The translations under genes were made by a program, and so were the position numbers. From Chloroflexota bacterium (GTDB lineage: Bacteria > Chloroflexota > Dehalococcoidia > Dehalococcoidales > JAHJRU01), in contig JAHJRU010000076.1 of assembly GCA_018830745.1 (NCBI GenBank), positions 1 to 14,075 of the forward strand: a stretch of 14,075 nt of DNA, given 5' to 3'. The notes under the pieces were generated by a model that did no database searches, was not told where the DNA came from, and worked only from the letters and a program-made list of their open reading frames with translations. Shown here in pieces: positions 1 to 6,770 of this stretch (positions within the stretch are counted from its first letter, which is position 1; each line of letters opens with the position of its first letter).

Positions 1-936
1 AAGACCCGCCAAAGATACGTAACGTACGGTTTTATTCCAGCGGGGAAGAAACAGGATAGCCAGCGGCACTACGGCGACCAGACCTATTTGAAAACCCCAG
101 AAAATCCAGCTGAACTGACCGGCGAGCATAAATACGGTGGCGCCCCTCTCCGGTGAATAAAAGTGCGTCATCTTGTCCACAAAAATCAATACCATCAGGA
201 TGATAATAGAGACAGCCAACATTCTGCCCAGGGAGACCACCATCTCCCGGTTTACCTTGCGGCCGGTGAACTTCAGGGTAAGCACCACGGCTACTATCAG
301 CAGCGCCAGACCAGATGCGACCGCCGCTGCCAGGAATTCCAGAGGCTTTATCGGCGACACCCAGGCTTCCCTGGCGGCAATAAACCCAAATATGGCGCCC
401 GTGCCCATGTGCACCAGCACCGCCCAGCAAACCGCTACTATGCCCATTTTTCGGATATAGGCAATCTTACCGGAGAATATCAGCACCAGATAGGTTAAAG
501 TGAGCACAAAATAACCGCCGTATAATATCCCGTTGATGGCGAACATTGAGCTCATGTTGTTCATATAGAAAAACATCAACAGCCGCCAGAATTTCTCCGG
601 TCGGCCCAGATCTATGGCAATGGACAGCAGGGCGCCAAATATCAGCACTATAGCCAGATACACCGCCATCCGCGCAATCGGACGGTACTCCTCCCGACCA
701 AAGACATAGGTCAGCGAGGAAAGGATAAGTGAGCCGGCACTGAGTCCTATCAGGTAGATGGTCAGCACAATGGGCATGCCCCAGGGGATAACGTTACTGC
801 TGCCAAACATCTGGTGGCCCTGTATGTAGCTAACCACAAAGCTAAGGAGCCCGCTGAGCGCCAGAACCACCAGCACGGTCACCAGGGTCTTGTAGCTCCT
901 GGATTTTCCGTCAATGGAGACAAAGGTTGAACTCAC
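1..936 (-). CDS. NrfD/PsrC-type membrane subunit of a molybdoenzyme complex (partial, cut by left edge)
   Basis: Integral membrane subunit that in this family (NrfD/PsrC/DmsC-like) anchors the iron-sulfur and catalytic subunits and exchanges electrons with the quinone pool. I translated 312 codons from a GTG at 936-934; the frame is still open at position 1, so the C-terminus is missing. The start is supported by AAGGAG about 7 bases upstream, overlapping the stop of the ferredoxin gene. About eight hydrophobic segments are visible (roughly residues 15-40, 50-76, 84-107, 128-150, 155-180, 188-212, 222-245 and 255-285). Charged loops such as DLGRPEKFW, near residue 110, are typical of NrfD proteins. 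It is the third gene of the operon, 10 bases after the ferredoxin gene. No heme-ligating motif is obvious. The family call is firm; the physiological substrate of the complex is not known. Confidence 0.9.
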   Translation of the reverse strand, partial: MSSTFVSIDGKSRSYKTLVTVLVVLALSGLLSFVVSYIQGHQMFGSSNVIPWGMPIVLTIYLIGLSAGSLILSSLTYVFGREEYRPIARMAVYLAIVLIFGALLSIAIDLGRPEKFWRLLMFFYMNNMSSMFAINGILYGGYFVLTLTYLVLIFSGKIAYIRKMGIVAVCWAVLVHMGTGAIFGFIAAREAWVSPIKPLEFLAAAVASGLALLIVAVVLTLKFTGRKVNREMVVSLGRMLAVSIIILMVLIFVDKMTHFYSPERGATVFMLAGQFSWIFWGFQIGLVAVVPLAILFLPRWNKTVRYVSLAGL

Positions 937-946
937 TCAAAACTCC

Positions 947-1633
947 TTACTTAAGCAGGTAGAATACCTTGGGATGAGTGCCCATCCCCTCCCGCAGCCT
1001 GATGGACGGTCTGGCGGCTAACAGCTTTGATACCTCGCTATTGGTATCGTCCAAATCACCAAAGTATATCGCCCGGGCGGGGCAGGCTTCGGCACAGGCG
1101 GTAACCACTTCTTCCCCAACCTTTTGACCCTGTTTCGCCGCTTCGTCTATCCGGTGAAAGCAGAAGGTGCACTTCTCCACCACGCCGTGTACCCGGTGGG
1201 GATATGGCCAAACGCCTTTGTCCTCGCGGTTGGGCGGCGGGTCAGGCCGGTGATATTCCTGCTCCGCCGGCTCTTTATAATTGAAACTCCTCACCCCATA
1301 GGGGCAGGCAACAATACAATATTTGCAGCCGATACAGCGCCGGAAGTTCTGCATCACTATCCCGTCGTCACGGTGATAGGTTGCCCGTGCCGGACAAACG
1401 GTAACACACGGTGCATTGTCACAGTGCATGCAAGGCATTGGTATAAGGTCGGTTCTTTGCACCGGATACTTCCCGTTGCTGACCGCAATTACCTTGTGCC
1501 AGAAAGGGGCAGTCCTTCGCCGGTGCTCCTCCGGTGAGCCATGCGGAACGTTATTCTCTGCCTTACAGGCAATGGCGCAAGACTGACATCCGACACATTT
1601 GTCAAAGTCAATCACCATTCCCCATCTTGCCAT
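947..1633 (-). CDS. Four-cluster ferredoxin-like electron-transfer subunit (DmsB/PsrB/NrfC type)
   Basis: A 228-residue electron-transfer subunit that should carry four [4Fe-4S] clusters linking the molybdopterin subunit to the NrfD membrane subunit. The Cys pattern is complete: C13/C16/C19/C23, C68/C71/C76/C80, C100/C103/C106/C110 and C155/C158/C180/C184. It gives the paired ferredoxin arrangement usual for DmsB/PsrB proteins, and the length is normal. There is no signal peptide, as expected for a subunit exported with its Tat-bearing partner or kept on the same membrane face. The ATG start is preceded by GAGG, which overlaps the TGA of the catalytic gene; the gap is only 8 bases, so translational coupling is likely. 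All 16 expected cysteines are present, so the subunit looks functional. Confidence 0.95.
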   Translation of the reverse strand: MARWGMVIDFDKCVGCQSCAIACKAENNVPHGSPEEHRRRTAPFWHKVIAVSNGKYPVQRTDLIPMPCMHCDNAPCVTVCPARATYHRDDGIVMQNFRRCIGCKYCIVACPYGVRSFNYKEPAEQEYHRPDPPPNREDKGVWPYPHRVHGVVEKCTFCFHRIDEAAKQGQKVGEEVVTACAEACPARAIYFGDLDDTNSEVSKLLAARPSIRLREGMGTHPKVFYLLK

Positions 1634-1641
1634 CTCTTACC

Positions 1642-3981
1642 TCAAGCCCGATATACTTTAACCCTGGTATTGAAAAAGGCGGTTTGCCCGCTTATACGGT
1701 CGTAATCTACGCCGATAATGTCATTGGGGTTTACGCCAATACCTTTGGCCCACTTGCCATAGGCGTAGTGGCCTTCACCGGTGGCCATGCCGACCACACC
1801 GGGATGAACCCCCTCGAAAACCCTGGCTTTGACTTTGATTCTGCTATAAGGAGATTCCACCCAGACCATATCGCCGTCTTTAACCCTCAGCGCCTGGGCC
1901 GTCTTACTATTTATCTCGGCGAAATTGGTCCAGCCGGCTCCATGCATCACCAGGAGAAACTCCTGCGCCCAGGGGTAGTTCTGGCTGCCGTTCTCCACGT
2001 TCAACAGCGGCTGGTATGGCGCCAGCACCAGCGGATAATCCTGGCTATCGCCCAGGAACTGCACATCCTCATAGTGGGGCTGACAGACCAGTCTATCTTT
2101 AACGGTCTGTCCAGTTTCGGCTAACCGCGCCTCCAGTCCGTAAGAGTAGAATTCAAACATCTTCGAAGGAGTCTTAAATATGCGGTCGTATTTATAATAT
2201 TCATAGGATGGGTCTACCCAAACTCCCTGCTCACTTAACTCTCTCCAGGGAACGATGGCTCCTGTACGGTATCTGACGAACCCCTCGGCATCATCCCCGA
2301 TACTTGAGAAGGATTGCGCCACCGTACCCCCCAGCCCTTTAGCTATACCAAATACTATATCAGCCACGCTCCTAGTATCACCTAAAGGCTCCACCACCGG
2401 CTGCTTTATCTTCACCTCAGCAAAGCCTGAACCCGGTGGGGAGTGGTCATAAGCCCACTGCTCCATGAAGGTGGTCGCCGGCAAAAGGATGTCGGCAAAC
2501 TGCGCCATTTCGCTGGCAAACGGGGCTATATGAACGTAGTAAGGAACCTTTCCCAGAGCCTCGTCCCACCGCCAGGCTCCGGCAGCCGCCATATTGAAGT
2601 TGCTGTTAAAGCCTATAGCCATCTCCACTGAATACGGTTTGCCTTCAAGTATGGAATCGGCTACCTGATTGGTAACCACCTCCGCCGCCGGGAAAAGGCT
2701 GGTCTGCCGCAGATCAAGTCTCGGTCTGGCTTTACCCTGCCGGGCAATATCGTCCTCCACCACTTCCGGCATAGGCTTATAAGCCGGATTCTGCTGATAG
2801 GTTACACCGCCCGGCACATCTATACTGCCAACCAGTGCATTGAGACAGAAGATGGCATAGCTGGCGTAGGCGCCATTGGGCCAGTTGGTGGCTCCCTTGC
2901 CCCTCCAGGCAATTGCCGGTTTGGTGACGGCAAATTCTCTGGCTATCTGCCGAATGGTAGCCGCATCTATCCCGGTTATACCGGCTACGGTTTCCGGGCT
3001 GTAATACCCTACGGCCAGTTCTTTATACTCATTGAAGCCAGCGGTCCAGTTTTCTACGAATTCGGTGTCATAGAGCCCTTCGCTTATTATCACATTAGCT
3101 ATAGCCATTGCCAGAGCCCCATAGGTACCGGGGTTGATGGGCAACCACTGGTCCGCCCTGGCGGCAGTAACCGAATAACGCGGGTCAATGGCTACTACTT
3201 TCGCCCGATTAGGCCTTTCGCGTCTGATTTTGCCCCACATCCTCAGGTTACGAGCGAGGGGCTTCTCTGACTCCAGAATGCTTGCCCCGAAAGCCAGGAT
3301 ATAGTTCGTATTGGCCAGGTCATAGGCGCTCTGGGTGTAATTACCATCAGCCATCCATTCGCCTGCCTTTTCCGCCTCACCTTCCAGGGCTTCCCCTGAA
3401 ATAACATTGGGCGTTCCATAGGCATCAGCAAAGCGGCTGATAATATCTTCATCACTGATGGTGTTTAATCCGTGCAAGAGCAATAGTTGGTGGGCTTGCC
3501 CTTTAGTCCGCATAGATTGCAGACGTTCATTGACTTCGCTCAGCGCCTGTTCCCAGGATACCGGCGCCCACCTGGGGTCTATCCCTCTCCCCTTCTCCGG
3601 GTTGGTTCTCTTCAGTGGGGTATCAATCCGCCCCTGGTCATACAGGACTTGAAGAGCAACGTGGGCACGGGCGCAGTTCTCCCCCTCGGATACCAGTGAC
3701 TGGGGATTGCCGGTTACCTTGACCGCCTTGCCATTAACCACCCTGACACGGGTAGCACAGCGGGTGGAGCAGTTGAGGCAGGAGGTAGCCACCATCTTCT
3801 CATTGATGCTTTCGCCGCCTTCGGTAGCGGCTGTCACCGAGCCAAGTACCGGGTGAGTGGCCACGCGCCCGGCAACCAGTGCGGCGCCGGTAACTGCGGA
3901 GTATTTAATGAACGTCCTTCGGCTAACCCGAAAGCGACCGCTCTTTTTCTTTTTCGGACCAGTTGGCTTGTCTTTTTCCAT
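1642..3981 (-). CDS. Tat-exported molybdopterin oxidoreductase catalytic subunit (DMSO reductase superfamily, PsrA/PhsA-like)
   Basis: A 779-residue catalytic subunit, close to the size of polysulfide/thiosulfate reductase PsrA/PhsA. The N-terminus has a twin-arginine signal (SRRTFIKYS, residues 20-28) followed by an Ala/Val-rich stretch, so export of the folded enzyme is expected. A [4Fe-4S] binding pattern follows: C68, C71, C75 and C103 (C-x2-C-x3-C-x27-C). The last Cys is followed by ARAH, which gives Arg105 at the Lys/Arg position of the usual CxKG/CxRG. The molybdopterin oxidoreductase core spans about 110-600. A C-terminal dinucleotide-binding domain spans about 650-779 (EINSKTAQALRVKDGDMVWV and downstream). 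In the loop after YGTPN (residues 188-192), where PsrA-like enzymes carry the Mo-ligand Cys, I see no Cys; Leu199/Glu200 lie there. It is first in the operon, with a weak AAGG ribosome site. The substrate (sulfur oxyanion, polysulfide, arsenic species or other) cannot be read from the sequence. Confidence 0.92.
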   Translation of the reverse strand: MEKDKPTGPKKKKSGRFRVSRRTFIKYSAVTGAALVAGRVATHPVLGSVTAATEGGESINEKMVATSCLNCSTRCATRVRVVNGKAVKVTGNPQSLVSEGENCARAHVALQVLYDQGRIDTPLKRTNPEKGRGIDPRWAPVSWEQALSEVNERLQSMRTKGQAHQLLLLHGLNTISDEDIISRFADAYGTPNVISGEALEGEAEKAGEWMADGNYTQSAYDLANTNYILAFGASILESEKPLARNLRMWGKIRRERPNRAKVVAIDPRYSVTAARADQWLPINPGTYGALAMAIANVIISEGLYDTEFVENWTAGFNEYKELAVGYYSPETVAGITGIDAATIRQIAREFAVTKPAIAWRGKGATNWPNGAYASYAIFCLNALVGSIDVPGGVTYQQNPAYKPMPEVVEDDIARQGKARPRLDLRQTSLFPAAEVVTNQVADSILEGKPYSVEMAIGFNSNFNMAAAGAWRWDEALGKVPYYVHIAPFASEMAQFADILLPATTFMEQWAYDHSPPGSGFAEVKIKQPVVEPLGDTRSVADIVFGIAKGLGGTVAQSFSSIGDDAEGFVRYRTGAIVPWRELSEQGVWVDPSYEYYKYDRIFKTPSKMFEFYSYGLEARLAETGQTVKDRLVCQPHYEDVQFLGDSQDYPLVLAPYQPLLNVENGSQNYPWAQEFLLVMHGAGWTNFAEINSKTAQALRVKDGDMVWVESPYSRIKVKARVFEGVHPGVVGMATGEGHYAYGKWAKGIGVNPNDIIGVDYDRISGQTAFFNTRVKVYRA

Positions 3982-4176
3982 TTATACTGCCTTAAGACTG
4001 CTACTGGAGTCCTGTGTTTTACGCATGTTTACTGATATCTTATTAACCAGGGAAGAAGCTCTTTTGGGGCAGGAGTCAGCCACGGTAAGCCATAAAATTG
4101 AGAAGCGCAGCATTAATGTTAAGTACAGTGAGGCATCTCGTGACCACTCGAACACTCACTTATTTTCCCCTGATGA

Positions 4177-4205
4177 AATATACACTATCCGCAGATAGAA
4201 TGCAA
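4177..4205 (-). promoter_or_regulatory. Likely sigma-70 type promoter of the molybdoenzyme operon
   Basis: On the minus strand TTGCAT (4205-4200) is followed, after a 17-base spacer, by TATATT (4182-4177), which matches five of six bases of the -10 consensus. The predicted start near 4170 would give an untranslated leader of about 190 nt before the catalytic subunit ATG at 3981. The lipid kinase gene ends at 4243 with no visible terminator, so read-through from it is also possible. I see no strong hairpin or known riboswitch core in the 3982-4170 leader. The prediction comes from inspection only. Confidence 0.4.
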
Positions 4206-4242
4206 GAGTAATTTGATGGCAATACAATGTAAAACTAACCGC

Positions 4243-5169
4243 TTAGACAATAAGATTTAAGGCCGCGGGAAGCACCTGAAAGCGGGCGGGAACTTCTCCC
4301 AGAAGCTCGCCATCGGCCTGGAGGGACATCGGTTCGGAGGATAATACCTCAATTTCCCTGGCTCTTTTCACGGTCACTCTGGGATGCGTAAGGTGAGTGC
4401 CCCGGTATACTCTGGGCAGCGACCACAGGAGGTCCGGCTTGCTCAGGTCGTCAATTATCAGGACATCAAAAAATCCGTCCATAGGGTCGGCATCGGGAGT
4501 AGCCAGCATTCCCCCTCCCCCATATTTGCCATTGCCCATCAGGACAAGACAGCCCTTTCTATCCTCAACCTCCCCGTCCACCTTGAGAGAGACCTGCTTA
4601 CCGCGATGAGACACCAGGGTAGTCAACAGTCCCAGCAGGTAGGAAGGCAACGCTCCCAGAGACTTAAAACGCTGAGTGGTAGCCTTTACCACCTCGGCAT
4701 CGAAACCCAGGCCGGCAAAATTAACGAAAAGTCGCTTGGCGGCCTGCCCCTGGGCAAGGTATTCCACCACACCCAGATCAACCGTCAACTTCCTGGGTCT
4801 GGTAAGGCACTGACACGCTTCCATGTGGTCATGGGGTATCCCGATGGTGCGAATGTAGTCATGGCCAGTTCCAGTGCTGATAATGCTCAGCCAGACATCA
4901 GCCATGCTGCCGGTGTCATGAATTCCATTGACTATCTCGTGTATCGTGCCATCTCCGCCCACCGACACCACCAGCCGGTAACCCTTATTGACCGCTGACC
5001 TAGCCAGCTCCACGGCATGACCCGGAGCTTCCGTCAGGTCATGTTCAAAGCGCAGTCCCATGCTTTTAAGCCGCGCCATTACCTGCGGCCATTTCTTAGC
5101 CGTCCGGCCGGCACCAGCCACCGGATTAACGATGACCCTGGCTCGTGACAGGCGGTTTATTTCGCCCAA
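4243..5169 (-). CDS. Diacylglycerol/lipid kinase, YegS/BmrU/DgkB family
   Basis: A 308-residue lipid kinase of the diacylglycerol kinase catalytic superfamily, which phosphorylates a membrane lipid hydroxyl such as diacylglycerol using ATP. Family motifs appear in order: NPVAGAG (15-21), GGDGTIHEIVNG (71-82), GTGHD (100-104, where most relatives have GTxND), GFDAE (155-159) and QADGE (284-288). The length is standard. The start is TTG at 5169-5167. It is the only possible start in this frame before an upstream stop near 5214, and GGAGA lies 9 bases before it. The gene precedes the molybdoenzyme operon on the same strand but is separated from it by 261 bases, so a functional link is doubtful. 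The true lipid substrate cannot be predicted; in this family it may be diacylglycerol, phosphatidylglycerol or an undecaprenyl- or sphingoid-like lipid. Confidence 0.9.
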   Translation of the reverse strand: MGEINRLSRARVIVNPVAGAGRTAKKWPQVMARLKSMGLRFEHDLTEAPGHAVELARSAVNKGYRLVVSVGGDGTIHEIVNGIHDTGSMADVWLSIISTGTGHDYIRTIGIPHDHMEACQCLTRPRKLTVDLGVVEYLAQGQAAKRLFVNFAGLGFDAEVVKATTQRFKSLGALPSYLLGLLTTLVSHRGKQVSLKVDGEVEDRKGCLVLMGNGKYGGGGMLATPDADPMDGFFDVLIIDDLSKPDLLWSLPRVYRGTHLTHPRVTVKRAREIEVLSSEPMSLQADGELLGEVPARFQVLPAALNLIV

Positions 5170-5213
5170 TCGATATGGTCTCCATTCTCTATGGACTTCA
5201 GATTTTGGTAGCT

Positions 5214-5222
5214 AGTGTATCA
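5214..5222 (-). promoter_or_regulatory. Possible extended -10 promoter for the lipid kinase
   Basis: On the minus strand TGA-TACACT (5222-5214) fits the extended -10 form TGn-TAnnnT. It overlaps TATGAT (5224-5219), another acceptable -10. No convincing -35 is seen. Transcription would begin near 5207, about 38 bases before the TTG start. Confidence 0.25.
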
Positions 5223-5258
5223 TATTCTGTGAGAACTGCACCACACCGCCTCCACTTG

Positions 5259-5288
5259 TTGTTCTATTTCAAATAAGTGTGCTAAAAT
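5259..5288 (+). promoter_or_regulatory. Likely promoter of the aminotransferase gene
   Basis: TAAAAT (5283-5288) matches five of six bases of the -10 consensus and is preceded by TGC (5280-5282), forming an extended -10. A weak TTGTTC -35 (5259-5264) lies 18 bases upstream. Transcription would start near 5295, leaving a leader of only about 24 nt that contains the ribosome site at 5302-5309. An imperfect dyad, CACTTGTT (5253-5260) with AATAAGTG (5272-5279), spans the spacer and could be an operator, though one position mismatches. Confidence 0.4.
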
Positions 5289-5318
5289 CGAGCAGCCAAA
5301 GGGGAGGTGTCATATCAG

Positions 5319-6506
5319 ATGTCTATCTCAGAGTGGGTCCGCCGGAGCATGGATAAGGGGTCGTGGATAAGGCGGATGTTTGAAGAGGGGAACGACCTGA
5401 AGCGGCGCTATGGAGCGGAGAACGTCTTCGACCTTTCTCTGGGCAATCCAATAATGGAACCTCCGCTGGAATTCGCCCGTGAACTTCAGCGACTGGCCAA
5501 TGAATCGCCGGGCGGGATTCACCGCTACATGGAGAACGCCGGTTACCCCGAGACCAGACAGGCGGTGGCGGAGCAGCTGACGTCAGAGACAGGCGTCAAG
5601 CTCGATTCGAGTGGCATCGTCATGACCTGTGGGGCAGCGGGGGCGATGAATGTGGCGCTGAAGACCATGCTCAACCCGGGAGATGAGGTCATCATCTTTG
5701 CTCCTTTTTTCGCCGAGTATGAAAATTATATTGAGAACCACAATGGCGTACCCAAAATACTGCCAACCGATGACTCCTTTGTCCCCAACCTTGAGGTCCT
5801 GGAAACCGGCATCAACGCCAGAACCAAGGCAGTGGTCATCAACTCACCCAACAATCCCAGCGGTGCCGTATATACCAAAGACTTCATCCGTCAACTAAGC
5901 GCATTATTAAAGAAAAAAGAGGCTCAATACGGTATGCTTATCTACCTCATCAGTGATGAGGCTTACCGCAAGATTATCTTTGATGGCTTGACTTACCCCT
6001 CACCTCTACCCCACTACTCCGATAGCATAATCGCTACTTCTCACTCCAAGGATTTAGCTTTACCCGGCGAGCGTATCGGCTACCTTGCCGTTCATCCTGA
6101 CTGCCGTAACCGTGAGGAGCTGCTGGCTGGTATGATACACTGCAACCGCATACTGGGCTTTGTCAACGCGCCGGCTATGATGCAACAAATTGTGCGCCAT
6201 CTTCAGGGAGTTACCATTTCCGTAGCCGACTACCAGCGGCAGCGGGATTTCATGTATGACAATCTCACCAGGATGGGCTACGCCATAGTTAAACCCCAGG
6301 GTGCTTTCTACATGTTCCCCAGGTCCCCGCTGGAAGATGATGTTGCTTTTACCAGGGAGATGCAGCAATTGAAGGTGCTGGTCGTGCCCGGCCGCGGCTT
6401 TGCCTCGCCGGGGTATTTCCGCATAGCCTACTGTGTTGATGACCGGACTCTGAAAGGTTCCCTGGATGGTTTCCGGAAGGCAGCGGATAAATACCATCTG
6501 AGTTAA
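5319..6506 (+). CDS. PLP-dependent class I/II aminotransferase (aspartate aminotransferase fold)
   Basis: A fold-type I PLP enzyme that should transfer an amino group between an amino acid and a 2-oxo acid. With the ATG at 5319 it has 395 residues. I prefer this start to the in-frame GTG at 5307 because the ribosome site GGGGAGGTG (5301-5309) overlaps that GTG but sits about 10 bases before the ATG. Visible motifs are SPNNPSG (about 176-182), ISDEAYRK with Asp213 and Tyr216 (pyridine-nitrogen and O3' contacts), SHSKDLALPGER with the PLP Schiff-base Lys244, and FRIAYC with the substrate-carboxylate Arg368. All catalytic residues are present and the length is normal. The gene stands alone between a divergent lipid kinase and the uptake operon, so context does not reveal the substrate. 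An aspartate, aromatic or branched-chain amino acid specificity is possible. Confidence 0.93.
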   Translation: MSISEWVRRSMDKGSWIRRMFEEGNDLKRRYGAENVFDLSLGNPIMEPPLEFARELQRLANESPGGIHRYMENAGYPETRQAVAEQLTSETGVKLDSSGIVMTCGAAGAMNVALKTMLNPGDEVIIFAPFFAEYENYIENHNGVPKILPTDDSFVPNLEVLETGINARTKAVVINSPNNPSGAVYTKDFIRQLSALLKKKEAQYGMLIYLISDEAYRKIIFDGLTYPSPLPHYSDSIIATSHSKDLALPGERIGYLAVHPDCRNREELLAGMIHCNRILGFVNAPAMMQQIVRHLQGVTISVADYQRQRDFMYDNLTRMGYAIVKPQGAFYMFPRSPLEDDVAFTREMQQLKVLVVPGRGFASPGYFRIAYCVDDRTLKGSLDGFRKAADKYHLS

Positions 6507-6536
6507 CTCAACAGATAGCCGATGTTGACAGGTTAA
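6503..6536. promoter_or_regulatory. Inverted repeat overlapping the -35 box upstream of the uptake operon
   Basis: TTAAC-TCAACA (6503-6513) is complementary to TGTTGA-cag-GTTAA (6523-6536). This makes an 11-bp dyad with a 3-base bulge and a 9-base centre. The perfect core is TCAACA-N9-TGTTGA (6508-6528). The right half contains the start of the TTGACA -35 box, and the left half overlaps the aminotransferase stop codon (6504-6506). It could be a repressor or activator operator. It could also act as an RNA hairpin at the end of the aminotransferase mRNA, although no long T-run follows. Confidence 0.35.
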
Positions 6537-6554
6537 TTTACGTTATGGTAAACT
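6525..6554 (+). promoter_or_regulatory. Likely sigma-70 promoter of the acyl-CoA ligase/ABC uptake operon
   Basis: A perfect -35 consensus TTGACA (6525-6530) is followed, after an 18-base spacer, by an extended -10, TGG-TAAACT (6546-6554). Transcription would begin near 6561 and give a leader of about 210 nt before the ATG at 6771. This is the best promoter-like sequence in the window. Confidence 0.55.
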
Positions 6555-6560
6555 AGCGCT

Positions 6561-6770
6561 CGGTTTGGTACTTGGCGAATATTTTATGAGTATGCGCACC
6601 TTATTTCACCCAGTGGAGGAAGCTGCATTCGTCTTTACCAGGCGCACGAGAGGTGCGCCTGGGAGGCTGTGATAGTATAAAAAGCTAAGATTATTTTTTT
6701 GATATAGAAGTGAATAATCCAGAGCCAAGCGCCTCCCCAACAGGAGGCGTTTTCGTTTATAGATAGCAAG
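6561..6770 (+). promoter_or_regulatory. Structured 5' leader of the uptake operon; candidate attenuator/riboswitch
   Basis: This non-coding leader contains several base-paired elements read directly from the sequence. Hairpin 1 is a perfect 10-bp stem, CCAGGCGCAC (6638-6647) with GTGCGCCTGG (6653-6662), around a GAGAG loop. Hairpin 2 pairs GATTATT (6689-6695) with AATAATC (6713-6719). A terminator-like hairpin lies at 6730-6749. GGGAGGC (6661-6667) is perfectly complementary to GCCTCCC (6731-6737), the 5' arm of the terminator, so an antiterminator pairing is available. GCGCACC (6594-6600) can also pair with GGTGCGC (6652-6658), competing with hairpin 1. Mutually exclusive structures of this kind are the hallmark of transcription attenuation. 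I do not recognise a known aptamer (no T-box, TPP, cobalamin or SAM core). The function is inferred from architecture only. Confidence 0.45.
6727..6758 (+). terminator. Intrinsic-terminator-like hairpin just before the acyl-CoA synthetase start
   Basis: CGCCTCC (6730-6736) pairs with GGAGGCG (6743-6749) around a 6-base loop, and flanking A-U and G-U pairs can extend it to about ten. TTTTCGTTT follows at 6750-6758. It ends 12 bases before the start codon at 6771. It therefore cannot be an ordinary end-of-gene terminator for the aminotransferase alone if the predicted promoter at 6525-6554 is real; it is more likely the off-state of the leader. Confidence 0.5.

Noticed and set aside
163..498. 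Plus-strand open frames opposite the NrfD subunit
   Set aside because: They lie wholly antisense to the membrane-protein gene, whose eight hydrophobic segments and ribosome site are clear.
1534..2124. Open frame of 196 codons on the plus strand inside the molybdoenzyme genes
   Set aside because: It is antisense to two clearly conserved genes, spans their junction and has no recognisable motif; it is a shadow of codon bias.
4063..4108. Plus-strand stretch with CAGGAGTCAGCCACGGTAA, which recalls parts of a cobalamin riboswitch
   Set aside because: The elements are in the wrong order and incomplete, and no plus-strand gene follows; the next gene on that side is on the minus strand.
4213..4227. 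FNR-like box TTGAT-N4-ATACA upstream of the molybdoenzyme promoter
   Set aside because: The right half-site matches poorly and the centre is near -50 from the predicted start, not a usual FNR position.
5307..5318. GTG at 5307 as aminotransferase start
   Set aside because: It overlaps the ribosome binding site itself; the in-frame ATG at 5319 has correct spacing.
6694..6700. Run of seven T that could end a terminator after hairpin 1
   Set aside because: The hairpin ends at 6662, about 30 bases earlier, too far for intrinsic termination; the T-run fits better in the 6689-6719 stem and its loop.
6561..6770. T-box or other known riboswitch class in the uptake-operon leader
   Set aside because: No T-box core (AGGGTGGNACCGCG-like) and no TPP, SAM, FMN or cobalamin core sequences were seen; kept as an unclassified candidate.
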